Numbered from the stretch's first letter, positions 48,165 to 57,725 are shown. The stretch: 64,000 nucleotides of DNA from Cymbomonas tetramitiformis (GCA_001247695.2 LGRX02025947.1:1-64000); one strand, 5' to 3'. Program-made: numbers and translations. Notes: a model not told the origin generated them from the letters alone.

Positions 48165-48502
48165 TCATTCCTGCAAACGTCGGCGGTATGGTACGGCAGG
48201 GCAAAATCCTTCCACATAGACAAAGCTTGTTTGAAGGAGGTCGGGAAACCATTTCGTCTCTGATTGCCGATGATGTCAACGTTGCCAATCACCGTTTGCC
48301 GCATGAGATTGAAGATTTGATCAAACATGGATTGGGTAGCATTGTGCTCGGATTTCGTTTCAAGCAGATCAATGACAAGACGATGCATTGTTGAAACCTT
48401 CTCGGCATAGACGTGATCAACGACCTGTGAAATCACGAGAGGCATCCCCAACTTTACAGGAACTGCAAAATTAAAAAAAGGCATTTCCCTCCGCATGTCC
48501 AC
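48098..48502 (-). CDS. CACTA transposase exon, TNP2 N-terminal region
   Basis: The frame reads VVDHVYAEKVSTMHRLVIDLL...LPYHTADVCRNECIIFH. The ending VCRNECIIF corresponds to the VCPN(D/G)C.L(Y/F) motif just ahead of the catalytic domain in TNP2 proteins. Directly after it the sequence jumps to the DUF4218-like part, so the DDE core, expected to be several hundred residues, is missing. Confidence 0.65.
   Translation of the reverse strand: MDMRREMPFFNFAVPVKLGMPLVISQVVDHVYAEKVSTMHRLVIDLLETKSEHNATQSMFDQIFNLMRQTVIGNVDIIGNQRRNGFPTSFKQALSMWKDFALPYHTADVCRNECIIFHLKIGSTRSSFHLKIGI
48105..48154. repeat. 18-bp direct repeat at the transposase deletion joint
   Basis: TCCAATCTTCAGGTGAAA at 48105-48122 and 48137-48154, 32 bp apart, lie precisely where the N- and C-terminal transposase regions meet in different frames. 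Confidence 0.85.
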
Positions 48503-48509
48503 CCTATGC

Positions 48510-48850
48510 CCGTCCTATGCCCACCCTATGCCGACCCTATGGAAACATCCAATGCTTTCCATAGGCATGCCTACCCAGTGAACCACCTATACCCGCCTTT
48601 GGGAATGCTCAGGCCCACCCTATGGAAACATTCCATGTTTTCCTAACCTATGCCCGCCCAATGCTCGCCCTATGCCCACCCACTGGAAACGTCCAATGCT
48701 TTCCATAGGCATACTTACCCAGCGCTCTACCTATACCCGCCTCTGGGAATGCCTGTTCCCACCCTATGGAAACGTTCAACGATTTCCCAACCTATGCCCA
48801 CCTGTTGGCATACGTACGCCCACCCTTGGGAAATACAGAAAGAGGGGTAC
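48510..48850. repeat. Repeat-filled intron of the CACTA transposase
   Basis: Composed of CACCCTATGCCC, CCTATGGAAAC and TTTCCATAGGCAT units. Separates the TNP2 exon from the upstream exon. Confidence 0.7.
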
Positions 48851-49222
48851 CTCTTGGTTATCCATATCCGCATCGTTGGCAGCAGGACTTAGGAGACGGG
48901 CACGATGTTCTTCCAGCTTTCTCAAATGATCCTGGAGAATTTCGTCCGCTTCTGCATTGGCATCTTCCATGTCATCATCACCTCCAAGGGAACCACCATC
49001 ACCACCATTACGGTCACCCCCGTCATCACTTGAAGTATCGTCTTCACTACTACTTTCCCCCATGTATACCGCTCCTTGCCATCTCTTGTATAGCTTCGTA
49101 TGTCGTTGTATCGTTCGAAGAGGTTTTTCAACTTGTAGTCGGCACACGGTGCAAGGACATGGTGGCATGTCGACCCCGTGGTTGTTTAATACTGGCCCAC
49201 AACACACCATCCATACCAGCAC
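48776..49222 (-). CDS. CACTA transposase first coding exon(s), zinc-finger start
   Basis: The frame starts near 49222. It has the Cys cluster PPCPCTVCRLQ (C-X-C-X2-C) followed by RTIQRHTKLYKRWQG, the pattern at the start of TNP2-like transposases (C.C..C ... HL..Y). An acidic Ser/Asp/Gly linker (SSSEDDTSSDDGGDRNGGDGG) and a helical part (AEADEILQDHLRKLEEHRARLL) follow. The real exon probably ends near 48845, before the repeats. Confidence 0.65.
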   Translation of the reverse strand: MLVWMVCCGPVLNNHGVDMPPCPCTVCRLQVEKPLRTIQRHTKLYKRWQGAVYMGESSSEDDTSSDDGGDRNGGDGGSLGGDDDMEDANAEADEILQDHLRKLEEHRARLLSPAANDADMDNQEVPLFLYFPRVGVRMPTGGHRLGNR

Positions 49223-49259
49223 GCATGACTACTTGGAACCGTTGCTTCCTTTTTAACTT

Positions 49260-50330
49260 TTCATTTGCTAGGCATAGGGTGATCATGAGGTGGGCGTAGG
49301 GTGGGCGTAGGGTGGGCATAGGCATGGAAACAATACGATGTGTTCCATAGGGCGGTCCGCCCAATGACATCCCTATGGAAGGTGTTCAATACCTTCCATA
49401 CCATGAACGTAGGGTGGACATAGGGTGGACATAGGGTGGACATACGTTAGGAATGCTGTATTCTGGTTCCATAGGGATGCCCACCCTATACAACCTATGG
49501 GAAAATAACTTGAACTTTCCATAGGGATATTGGGTTGATATTCTATGAACGGTCGAGGTGTTAACCCTATAATAGTGGCGTCCGTAGGGCTGGAAATAAT
49601 TACACAGGGATGGAAAAACCCTATGTAAAACCTATGGGAACGCATTTCCATTGGCTTTCCATAGGGCAAAAACCTTTCCATAGGGCACTTTTAAATCCCC
49701 TATCTGAAAATCGTATGGAATGGCTCTGGAAAATTTGCCACAGGCCCCAATGGAAATCGTTTCCACCGGGTGATCATAGGTTGGCTCACCCCATTTTCGG
49801 GATTCCATAGGTAATTTATAGGGATGGAATCAAAAAAATGAAAAATAGGGCAGGTTAAAACAGGCCCTTTTTGGACCCTGCAACAGCAACACGCCGCACT
49901 TGGAAAATGCCTATGGAAAATGCAGAATTACACTGTTAAGGAATGCCACAGAGATCATCCCTATGATAGTGGCGTCCATACCTGTGGAATGGCCTGGAAA
50001 GGTTAAAAAACATCACCAATGTACCCTATGGAAAATCCGGAGCCTGTGGAAAAAGTGGTGTGCCCTATGGGAAATCCAGAGCCTATCCCTATGGAAACCC
50101 CTATGGAAGACCCCCTACCGCCGCCAAAACCCCCCCAAATAAAATGAGCTTGTTCGATCACCCCCAAGAAAACAAACCATTTGTTCACTGACGAGGGGGG
50201 CAAAAAAACAAAATTGCGGCCTGTATGCGCTGTTTTGGCTATTAGAGATTTTATTTCTGGAACTTCAAAAAAAATCGGGATCTCATAGGTTCGATTGAGA
50301 CTGAGAACGACGGCCACCTCTAGACCATTA
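49260..50330. repeat. Dense GGGTGGACATAGGG / CCATAGGG repeat region inside the CACTA element
   Basis: TTTCCATAGG, CCTATGGAAA and GGGTGG(A/G)CATAGG units continue to about 50120. The remainder has no gene signal. Confidence 0.8.
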
Positions 50331-50344
50331 CGAAGGGTTGATTA

Positions 50345-50470
50345 CATCTAATCCCAGTTTAAATTTTATAAGTCGATTATCTCCGATGCAATGTCACTGA
50401 GAGTCTGAGACATCGCATCGTCATCATCGTCGTCATCGTCGATCGTGCTCGCATGACGAGTCGATCCGAT
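50345..50470 (-). CDS. Possible acidic exon, end of an element protein
   Basis: On the minus strand a frame ends in an Asp run followed by AMSQTLSDIASEIIDL and a stop near 50370. Similar Asp-rich ends occur in CACTA accessory proteins, but this is weak. Confidence 0.2.
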
Positions 50471-50727
50471 GTGACTTCTGAACGGCAAAGTTTTTGAGCA
50501 CTTCGATTTTTCTGAACGGTCAAGTTCAAACTCACGTTATTGCACTCTTCACAGTCCGCCGTCAGCAATGTTGCAGCAGCCTCGCCAGTGAGTTGCGTGC
50601 TGTGATATTTTTAATTCTCACAGGTTGCAATATGGCACTGGTTTGCAGTGCATGTTTTGGTTATGCGTGTGTATTATTTTGTGTGTGCTTCGCGCGCTCA
50701 TACTTGGCATGCGTGAAACTTTGACTA

Positions 50728-50794
50728 GGAGTGAACGGGAAATTCCCGCGAGTCCTTTGCACTCGAAATAGTTGGTTCAAATCCAACTCACTCC
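50728..50794 (+). tRNA. tRNA-like cloverleaf with minimal D-arm (possible tRNA relic)
   Basis: The acceptor arms GGAGTGA/TCACTCC pair 7 of 7 and are followed by A. The D-arm is reduced to GGGAAATTCCC (4 bp, 3-base loop). The anticodon arm is CGAGT-CCTTTGC-ACTCG (5 of 5 pairs). The variable loop is AAATA and the T-arm is GTTGG-TTCAAAT-CCAAC with a perfect B box GGTTCAAATCC. The length is 67. Against a working tRNA: no A box, C instead of U before the anticodon (TTT), and no D-loop GG. It could be a decayed tRNA, a tRNA-derived SINE head or an element RNA structure. Confidence 0.45.
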
Positions 50795-50999
50795 ACATCC
50801 CCCTTTTACTTTCCTTTGCTTCTTTCGTTGACGACTGCTATTTTCTTTCTTCTTTACTAAACGTTAGTTGGTTGGTTTCGTTTTTCAGATCCGCTGAAAA
50901 CGTTCGCGTGGCGAAGTCATATTAGGTTTTCATCTCGCGTTCATATTCGCATTTATTTGAGGTTGCTCGGTTGTTAATTATGTTTTCAATAAAGGTTTA

Positions 51000-51300
51000 T
51001 TTTGTGCGTTTCCGCTTTTTACTAAGTGTTGGCTCTTTACTTTCCTTTTCAGATTGGCTGTTTTCGAGGAGGGCGAAATGGAGGAAATCGACCGCCTCGA
51101 GTACAACGTCAACTTCAAGCATCCCTTCAAACATTCTAGGTTGATAAGTCCTTTATGTTTTCAATAGAATATTCTTTTGTGCGTTTCCGCTTTTTTACTA
51201 AGTGTTGGCTCTTTACTTTCCATTTTAGATCGGTTGTTTTGGAGCGAAGCGAGATGGAGAAAATCGACGGCCTCGAGTACAACGTCAACGTTTAGGTTGG
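51000..51300 (+). repeat. Tandemly duplicated 115-bp segment with an exon-like end
   Basis: About 51000-51112 and 51176-51293 share TGTGCGTTTCCGCTTTTT, ACTAAGTGTTGGCTCTTTAC, a TTTTCAG/TTTTAG acceptor-like end, then ATCGACGGCCTCGAGTACAA with the copy differing at scattered bases. It looks like a duplicated intron end plus exon start within the CACTA element. Confidence 0.75.
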
Positions 51301-51499
51301 CATCTTGTAAATAGAAAGAGCACGAGAAGAACATTATTTTGCGTATTGTAAATAGAAAGTGCACGAGTAGAACATAATTTTGTGTATTCGTTGGTATGAT
51401 AAAATTTGATAGTCCCATTCGTATTCCTTTCTGCCTAGCTAGATACATGTTAATCGTAGTAAAGATGCTCGAGTATTTTGTTTATCTCGCATAGTGGAA

Positions 51500-52770
51500 A
51501 CATAGTGAACACACTGCATGTTGCTAATGTGCAATATGTATGCTACACAGTCAGTGCTACACGTACAGTATCCCTATACTTGCCCCACTATTGTGCCTAT
51601 GGAAAGTAAATATTAATTAAGTTCCATACGTATAGCATCCCGATATTATCCCTATATCGTGCCTATGGAAACCATATATATCTACCGGTTCCATACCTAT
51701 ACTATGCCTATAGTAAATAGTTTCCATACGGATAACATACGTAGGGAAAGATGTTTTCCATACCTATAATATACGGTTTTCATACGCATGGTATCCCTGG
51801 GGAAAAAGCTTTCCGTAGGTATAGTACACCTGCGGAAAATGCTCTCCATAAGTATAATAACCGTATGGAATATGAATTCCATAGGGCGGGTCACCCTACG
51901 GAAAGCGTTTCCATAGGTATACTCCTGATGCTGTTAACGGAATCATACGTATAATATCCGTATGGAATACCTTTCCATAAGTATACAGCACGTATGGAAT
52001 TGTGTTTCCATAGGTATAGCCATCCTATGGAATAATCTTTCCCAAAGGTGAGCCACCCAGTGGAAAACCTTTCCATAAGTATGTCGGCCGTATGGAAACC
52101 TATTTCCCAAGGGACGCTAAGTGTATGGGCCCGTCTTCCGTAGGCATAATGTCCGTATGGAAAGATCTTTCCCAGGGGATACCATACCTGTGGAAAATGT
52201 TCCATAGGTATATCGACCGTATGGAAGATTGCTTCCCAGGGGATACTATGCCTATGGAATTCGCTTCCATAGGTACACCGTCCGTATGGAAACAAGTTTC
52301 CCAAGGGGTACCATGCCTGGGGAAAAGTTTCCATAGGTATGACCTATTAGGTTCCATAGGGCCAGCATAGGGTGATCATAGGGATGGAACAGATCCGTGT
52401 GTTTTTCCACAGGGTTTTCCATACGGCTTTCCATAGGAATGCTATAGGGATGACATAGGTACGGAAAACGCTTGATATTCCAGGACTTTCCATTGGGTTT
52501 CCATAGGGTTTTCCATACGATATTTTCCATACGATTCCTTCCATCCCTATGGAAAACGTTCCATAGGTATGGACGCCACAATCATCCCTATGGAATGCCT
52601 TGGAAAACCCTATGGAAAGCACAATCACCCTATGGAATGCCCTGGAAAATAATGAAAACCTTCCCAAGGGTGAGTATAGGGACGGAAACTCAAAATTTTT
52701 GTTTTCGAGATAACCTCCAGTATCCATTTTCCCTTTTCCATAGGGCTTTTCCATAGGGTTTTCACCCGTT
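51500..52770. repeat. Subterminal array of TTTCCATAGG/CCTATGGAAA, other arm
   Basis: The same decamer as in 45200-46330, many as TTCCATAGGTATA or CGTATGGAAA. Blocks such as GTATGGAA...TTTCCCA(A/G)GGG recur with a period near 60 bp at 51980-52330. No gene. Confidence 0.9.
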
Positions 52771-52815
52771 TCCATGCCTATGGAAAGCTTTCCCAAGGGT
52801 TGCAGATCTGTAGGG

Positions 52816-54270
52816 TACGCTCCTGGCTACGTCGGCCAGGAAAGGCGCCAAAGTGGCGTAACGCCGGTTCCAGGCCTCCGAGTTCAACATACCACCTTGC
52901 TTGAGAAAAGTCAGGGATCGCGGCTGCAGTTTGCGTTGCGCCACTTCCTTCAAGATCTCCGGCATGGTGATCATGGTCAGGTCTAGGCGATAAGCACTCA
53001 TGCGACCCAGGGCGAAGGTGACTACGCCCATTGACAGAAAATTGACCAGCGCTTCAGAAAAAGGTGGAAGTGCGGCAATGTCAGCGTCAGTGGTGATTAG
53101 CTCAGCGGAGGAGGGGTACATAGGAATGTCTCTGATCAGCTTGAGCACATCAGCCACTGTCTTGGATTCTCGGTAGACATCGCCTGGAGAAGCCGCTCCC
53201 ATAAGATCGTGGTGCCCTGGAAATTGAGAAAGGCGCTGGTCCACTGGCAGGAGTCCCGGGGCCGCTGGCAAGGAATTTCCAGGCGATCTGTACTCTTCTG
53301 CGCTGGGAACACCAGAGGGAAACCGGTTGACGCCCAGTCTAGCTGGTACTGTGGCGGGAGTTGGTTGGTGGCCAGCCGCCATTCCTCGAAACAAGTACGC
53401 CTCGGAGGATGAAAATGCTGCCCAAATTTGGAGTCCCAGGGGGTCAAATTCTGTCAACTCGGACTCTAAGGCATTTTCCGCGATGGTCACCCAGGAGTAC
53501 AATGGCAGGCGTCTCTGCTGAGTTCCAGTACGGCTTTCCGCGCAACGCCGCGCTTCATCCACTTGCGTTTTCTCCACTTCCAGAGTGAAAGCGTCACTGT
53601 CCTCAATCTCAGTCAGGCGCACAGGAGTATGCACTGACCCATGCTGCGCCAGGTCTTGGATGTCCACTCCGATGTGTCGCATAGTCATCCAAATCCGATT
53701 TGTATCGGTTATGAAGTGACTGGCGCTTCCAGGCATGGTTGGCAGTCGGTAAGAATATTGTGCCTCAGCGCCGTGGCTGACAGTCACTGCGGAGGAAGAG
53801 GACAGGTGATTTCTCAACCAGAAGGAGGCTCCTTCTAAAGTCCATAACAACACATCTAGACGCCTGTGTCGTGGTTCACCATTGTCTGAAGGCGGGGGCG
53901 AGTTTCCTGGTGACGGATGATCAGGCTCAGCGGAGTCAGAAGGCGATGCGCCGGTAGCCGGTGGATCTGGCTGAAATGGTGCCGGTGCCGGATGAGCCGG
54001 TGCCGGAGCCGGTTGAGCCGGTGCTGGAGCCGGTTGAGCCGGTGCGGGAACCGGTTGAGCCGGTGCTGGTACCAGCCAAGGACCTGATCCAGCAGCTGGC
54101 GCCGGTGCACCTGGTAAACCGCTCGCCCATCCTAAGGTGTGCTGGTAGGGCGTCATAGGTGGAGCGCCCACCGCTGGTAGAACCGAAGTCAGATGAGGAT
54201 AGTGTTGGAGCACTTGCTGATGTAGATTTTGCATGTACTCTGATACTTCTAACATCATCTGATTCTGCAT
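52816..54270 (-). CDS. Gag, N-terminal part (split by CACTA)
   Basis: ATG at 54270 (MQNQMMLEVSEYMQNLHQQVLQ). A helical start is followed by nine repeats of a P-A-P-A-Q-P type (from GAGCCGGTGC units, 53970-54075) and then a mostly helical Gag-like domain (LDVLLWTLEGASFWLRN; FITDTNRIWMTMRHIGV). The frame is cut after DVARSV by the CACTA terminal repeat and continues at 45166. The zinc knuckle is on the other side. Confidence 0.75.
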
Positions 54271-54350
54271 TAGGGATTGATGCTGATGGTTCAGCGCGGG
54301 GACCGAGGCATCTGAGGGCGTTCTGGCTGAGGCGGGGTCAGAGAAGAGTG

Positions 54351-54368
54351 CTCTGCGCTGTTCTGCCA
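54351..54368 (-). promoter_or_regulatory. Candidate tRNA primer-binding site of the gypsy-like element
   Basis: On the minus strand TGGCAGAACAGCGCAGAG lies one base after the end of the LTR-like homology. TGG at the start would pair with the CCA end of a tRNA. The tRNA is not identified. Confidence 0.4.
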
Positions 54369-54370
54369 GT

Positions 54371-55998
54371 AATCAAGACAGTTGATTTCATTGTCCCTTG
54401 CTGATCTTTGCTTTCTTCCTACGAGGAGCCACGTCAAGCACTTCTTCTTCATCACTGTCACTGCTTATGGAGCATTTCAATTGAGTTATATACTCATGTG
54501 TCCAACATCTCGGATATTTCCTAGGTTGCCTCTTCGTCTCTTCAGACACCCCAGCCTTATTCTCACCCATTGAAGTCAATCCAGTATCTGACCCATAAGG
54601 TTTCTTCGGTGGTGCATGAACAGTCTCCACCACAGAGGCTGGGGCATCCTCAGATATGGCCTCAGACTCCTGCTTGGTGATAGGCGGATCCTCTGGCTGA
54701 ACAGGTGAGGTCGGGGAGGTGCCCTTTGGCACCCAATGAACTTCACCCTTCTCACCCATGATCAATTGCAGTCCCAGTCTCTTCAACCTTCGAGCTTCAG
54801 CTTGTTCTTCAGCATCGTCAGCTACCAAGTCATCGAACTCGCTGACGTCATCCTCGTGTCATCATATTCGGGCGAGGTTGGCTCCCATTTCGGACTGGCA
54901 GTGTCCATGTCATATGTGACACCCGCGTCATCGTTGTCATCCGAACCTGGTAGCTTCTCCTTACTGTTAGTGACACCCGCGTCATCATTGTCATCAGAAT
55001 CCGGTAACTTCTCTTTACTCCAGGACACAGCGCCTGTACCCGAATCGTCACTGTCTGTAGGCTCTGAGTGTACAGGCTTACGCCCCGTGTAGGGAATTCC
55101 ACGATATTCGTCATCGTCAATCACAATCGTCGGATTCCAGTCCCCAACGCTGCTGATCGGTAATGAGAATGGCGCTACCGGCGCCTTCAACTGAGTGGCG
55201 TCTTCCAGAAACCAGCCGCCGCCCCTATTACGCTCCCAGCGGCGTAGAGCACCCGAAGGGTGGACGATAATACAGTAATCACTCACCAATAAGAAATAAT
55301 AGCAATAAGAAACCAGCCAGCGTTTGGGGGTCACAACTTGACGAAATTTGCTGGCTAGCTTTAATTTCTTAAGAAATTGGCCAAAGTAAGAAATCAAGGG
55401 GCTGGCTGGCTTGAATCATAGTGAAAGCTAGTTAAGAAATTTTGGCTGGATTATTTGGTGGGTTACTCGATTTAACAAGGATTTTGATGGTTATACACAA
55501 TTTATCTCAATAAAAATATCATACAGACTATTGAATTTTTTCGAACGGAGGTGCAAACGCTGGATTGTCGGCGAAAAGTGAGTCATCCAAACTAAAACTC
55601 CAGTACTAAAATTTTACTACTGTGGCCGTCGCTGAGTGCCAATTTCATGATAGCTGGCTGCCTCCTCCTTAAGTAATAAGAATAAGAAATTGGCTGGCTG
55701 AGCTACGAAATCGGGATTTCTTATTCTTAGCAATTTCATAGGTCGCTGGCGCTGGCGGGGGGGGGGAGGGGCACAACTTGACGAAATTCGCTGGCTGACC
55801 CCAAATTTAGGACTTTCTTATTGGTGAGTGATTACTGTATGCTGCCAGCTATAATCCAGTCCAGGCTTTCGCTCCCCATAGTACGAAGTCAATGGCTCGG
55901 GAGTCCCCTTCCGAGCCCATTGCCATTTCACTGCTCCAGTACGCGTAAATACAATATGCCAATCGAATAGTTTGGCATGGCTAGTGTTCCCTGGCACA
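54371..55998 (-). repeat. TG...CA element homology, copy 2, acting as the 5' LTR-like region; split by a MITE
   Basis: Without the MITE, about 1,060 bp align with copies 1 and 3 from TGTGCCAGGGAACA (55998) to CTTGATTA (54371). The last 255 bp found in the other copies are missing, and the sequence passes into the PBS and Gag. So either the 5' LTR of the gypsy-like element lost its end, or the 1,317-bp elements are internally deleted derivatives of this one. Confidence 0.7.
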
Positions 55999-56002
55999 GA
56001 TG
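54388..56002 (-). pseudogene. Acidic NLS protein ORF, copy 2, broken
   Basis: The same protein as 28731-29774. It is interrupted after SWQH by the MITE at 55273-55837, and near 54850 a base lost in CCTC(A)GTGTC shifts the frame (EYDDT then RMTSASS instead of EDDVSEF). The last 139 residues, including the basic end, are unchanged. Confidence 0.8.
55273..55837. mobile_element. Mariner-type MITE (CAGTAATCACTC ends), 565 bp
   Basis: Inverted ends CAGTAATCACTCACCAATAA(GAAA) and (TTTC)TTATTGGTGAGTGATTACTG match over 24 bp. TA lies on both sides (55271-55272 and 55838-55839). Inside, AAGAAAT, GGCTGGCTGG and CACAACTTGACGAAATT(C/T)GCTGGCTG repeat in inverted order. Non-coding. Confidence 0.9.
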
Positions 56003-56263
56003 GCCCCAGATTCCAAACGCAAAAAAGGAGCAAACGCCAATTCGGATCTCGAAGCTAGTATGCCGAAGACGTGCATGCCATGAGGGAGCGCCAGACCCGC
56101 CCCCGGCGGGGGCGGCATGTAAATCTTGCATTGCAGCCCGACCGACCGTGTCTATAAATACATTCGCTTACGCAGCGAACACGAATATGACATACGTCGC
56201 GACCGAACTCGCCAACAGGTGAGCGCGCGACGACGGAAACACCGCGTTCGCAATCTCCGGCCT

Positions 56264-56600
56264 ATGGCGGACGCGAGCGCAACTCTTACGGCTCCGCCCG
56301 AAATTCAGATGGACGATGCCGCGTCTACCATCGCGTCGGACGCAGCGCATGCTATTTACATGAAAGCGTTTGAAGAAATCAAGGAGGCGTTGATTAGCAT
56401 GATAAATGGTGCAAAAAATGGAATGGATACGGACGATAACGAACAATCGAAGACTGTCGCGTACAAGGCCGTGCAGGAAATACTTAATATGGAAAATGAC
56501 GAACTGCGCAAATTGCTTGTGCAGCTTAAACAAACACAAATACAAAAAACCCTCGCCGATGGAGCGGTGTATTCACGAGCTTCCGCGTTCAAACTCCGCT
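56264..56600 (+). CDS. Virus-like small helical protein
   Basis: ATG at 56264 (MADASATLTAPPEIQ). About 100 residues form a helical, charged segment (MKAFEEIKEALISMINGAKNGM; VQEILNMENDELRKLLVQLKQTQ). The frame stays open to 57058, but after about 56590 its codons become Arg-rich shadow of the next ORF, which lies in another frame. So the true protein either ends by frameshift into 56601-57002 or the two are separate. No known domain. Confidence 0.45.
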
Positions 56601-57002
56601 ATGCATGTGTTCGACGGCGTCAGCGTGGACGACATCGTCGATCCTGGCGATCGCCCCACGGACGTGTGGCACGTCAACGAGCTGCGGAATCTGGGCTGCG
56701 CGCCGGCCGGTGTTTTGCTGTTGCGCAAGTTGTCCTCTCGCTGGGTGCGAGTGGCGCGCAGAACGTGCGATCGGATCCCGCGTTTGGCGCGCGACGAGGT
56801 GCACCACCTGGTGGTTCTGGCGCGGTTTCAGGACGAGTGCGTCAACCGACGCAGTCGCCATCGCGGCGGCATCACGGTGGACATGTCCGAGTTCCACTTT
56901 CCGAAAAACGAGTATCAGCTGTGGCGGGCGATGGCGATTATCAAACTGCGATTGCGCACGTTGGAGAAGGCCCCGCGCGTTGTGCGCACGTTGCGCAGTT
57001 AG
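56601..57002 (+). CDS. Virus-like basic protein of 133 residues
   Basis: ATG at 56601 (MHVFDGVSVDDIVDPGD), stop at 57002. Protein-like through its length (DVWHVNELRNLGCAPAGVLLLRKLSSRW; ITVDMSEFHFPKNEYQLWRAM). Basic, no signal peptide, family unknown. The layout resembles short KilA-N/MSV199-type viral proteins only in composition, and I do not assign it. Joined to the preceding ORF by one frameshift it would give about 245 residues. Confidence 0.5.
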   Translation: MHVFDGVSVDDIVDPGDRPTDVWHVNELRNLGCAPAGVLLLRKLSSRWVRVARRTCDRIPRLARDEVHHLVVLARFQDECVNRRSRHRGGITVDMSEFHFPKNEYQLWRAMAIIKLRLRTLEKAPRVVRTLRS

Positions 57003-57009
57003 TTGTATT

Positions 57010-57720
57010 AGTTAGGTACCTGTCTGTGATCATACGTCTTAATGAACTGTCTCGCTAATTGTTGGATACGGTAAAATGGTATTCGCTTGTGTTTGACACG
57101 GTTTGCCTTTTGACACCGAATTTCTTGCAGCGTGGTACGATCGCAGACACCGGCGCGTCCGAGCAAGCGATTCCTCGTCGCAACCGTCCGCTTCGCTAGT
57201 AAAAAAACGAGCGTCGGCTCATGTTAAAAGTTGAACGGGTTGCACACGTAAGTTCGGGTGATTTTCGATTGGCAGCAGCCGCGGGTGTGACCCTGCTAGG
57301 CCTTGTATGACTCGTCATCGCACTGGTGTAATATCGAGCTACCGAGATACGCGCTGTCACACACGTTGTGTTGTTAAACTTGCCGTAGACGGTTACATAA
57401 TGCCAAGCAACCGTTCAAGAGCATGTCGACTGCAATTTAATGGGATGGAATTCAAAAAGGGAATTTTTGCATTACCAATCATTGTGCCCATCGGACGCAG
57501 CTTTGGAGAACCGTGAAAATAATGGTCATTTCGACGCGGAGCTTGTAGCGCCAGGACGTGTGCGTGTAGCGCGCGCGCGCAAGGATAAAAACCCCTTTTC
57601 CAGGTACGCGATAATCAATTATTTATTTACGAATTTGTTGCGAAATACAACTTAACTGATATTCAAATTAAACTATCGGCGACGTACGAGTTCGACGACG
57701 TCGGCATCGACGTGCGATAA
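57010..57720. other. Spacer in the viral segment, no firm gene
   Basis: Short frames at 57307-57516 and 57440-57655 (+) lack motifs. Confidence 0.5.
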
Positions 57721-57725
57721 GGTCC

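Larger units (their letters stand above)
45167..52815 (-). mobile_element. CACTA/EnSpm-type DNA transposon, 7,649 bp, inserted in Gag
   Basis: Perfect 43-bp terminal inverted repeats begin CCCTACAGATCTGCAACCCT and include AAGCTTTCCATAGGCATG. A 3-bp duplication TAC lies outside both ends (45164-45166 and 52816-52818). A 3-bp duplication, long arrays of short subterminal motifs and TNP2-like coding exons are the hallmarks of the CACTA (CMC) superfamily; the termini start CCCTA rather than CACTA. The insertion is in Gag codons. Removing the element and one TAC gives an open frame again, proving the boundaries. Confidence 0.92.
38926..55998 (-). mobile_element. Ty3/gypsy-like retrotransposon with methyltransferase domain, 3'-truncated, carrying nested CACTA and MITE
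   Basis: In minus orientation: LTR-like 5' region (55998-54371, homologous to the 1,317-bp TG...CA element), PBS candidate TGGCAGAACAGCGCAGAG (54368-54351), Gag (54270-44381, split by the CACTA element), Pol (44342-39162) and the integrase start (39363-38930). The integrase core and 3' LTR are missing. Without the 7.65-kb CACTA and the 565-bp MITE the remaining element is about 8.9 kb. Confidence 0.75.
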
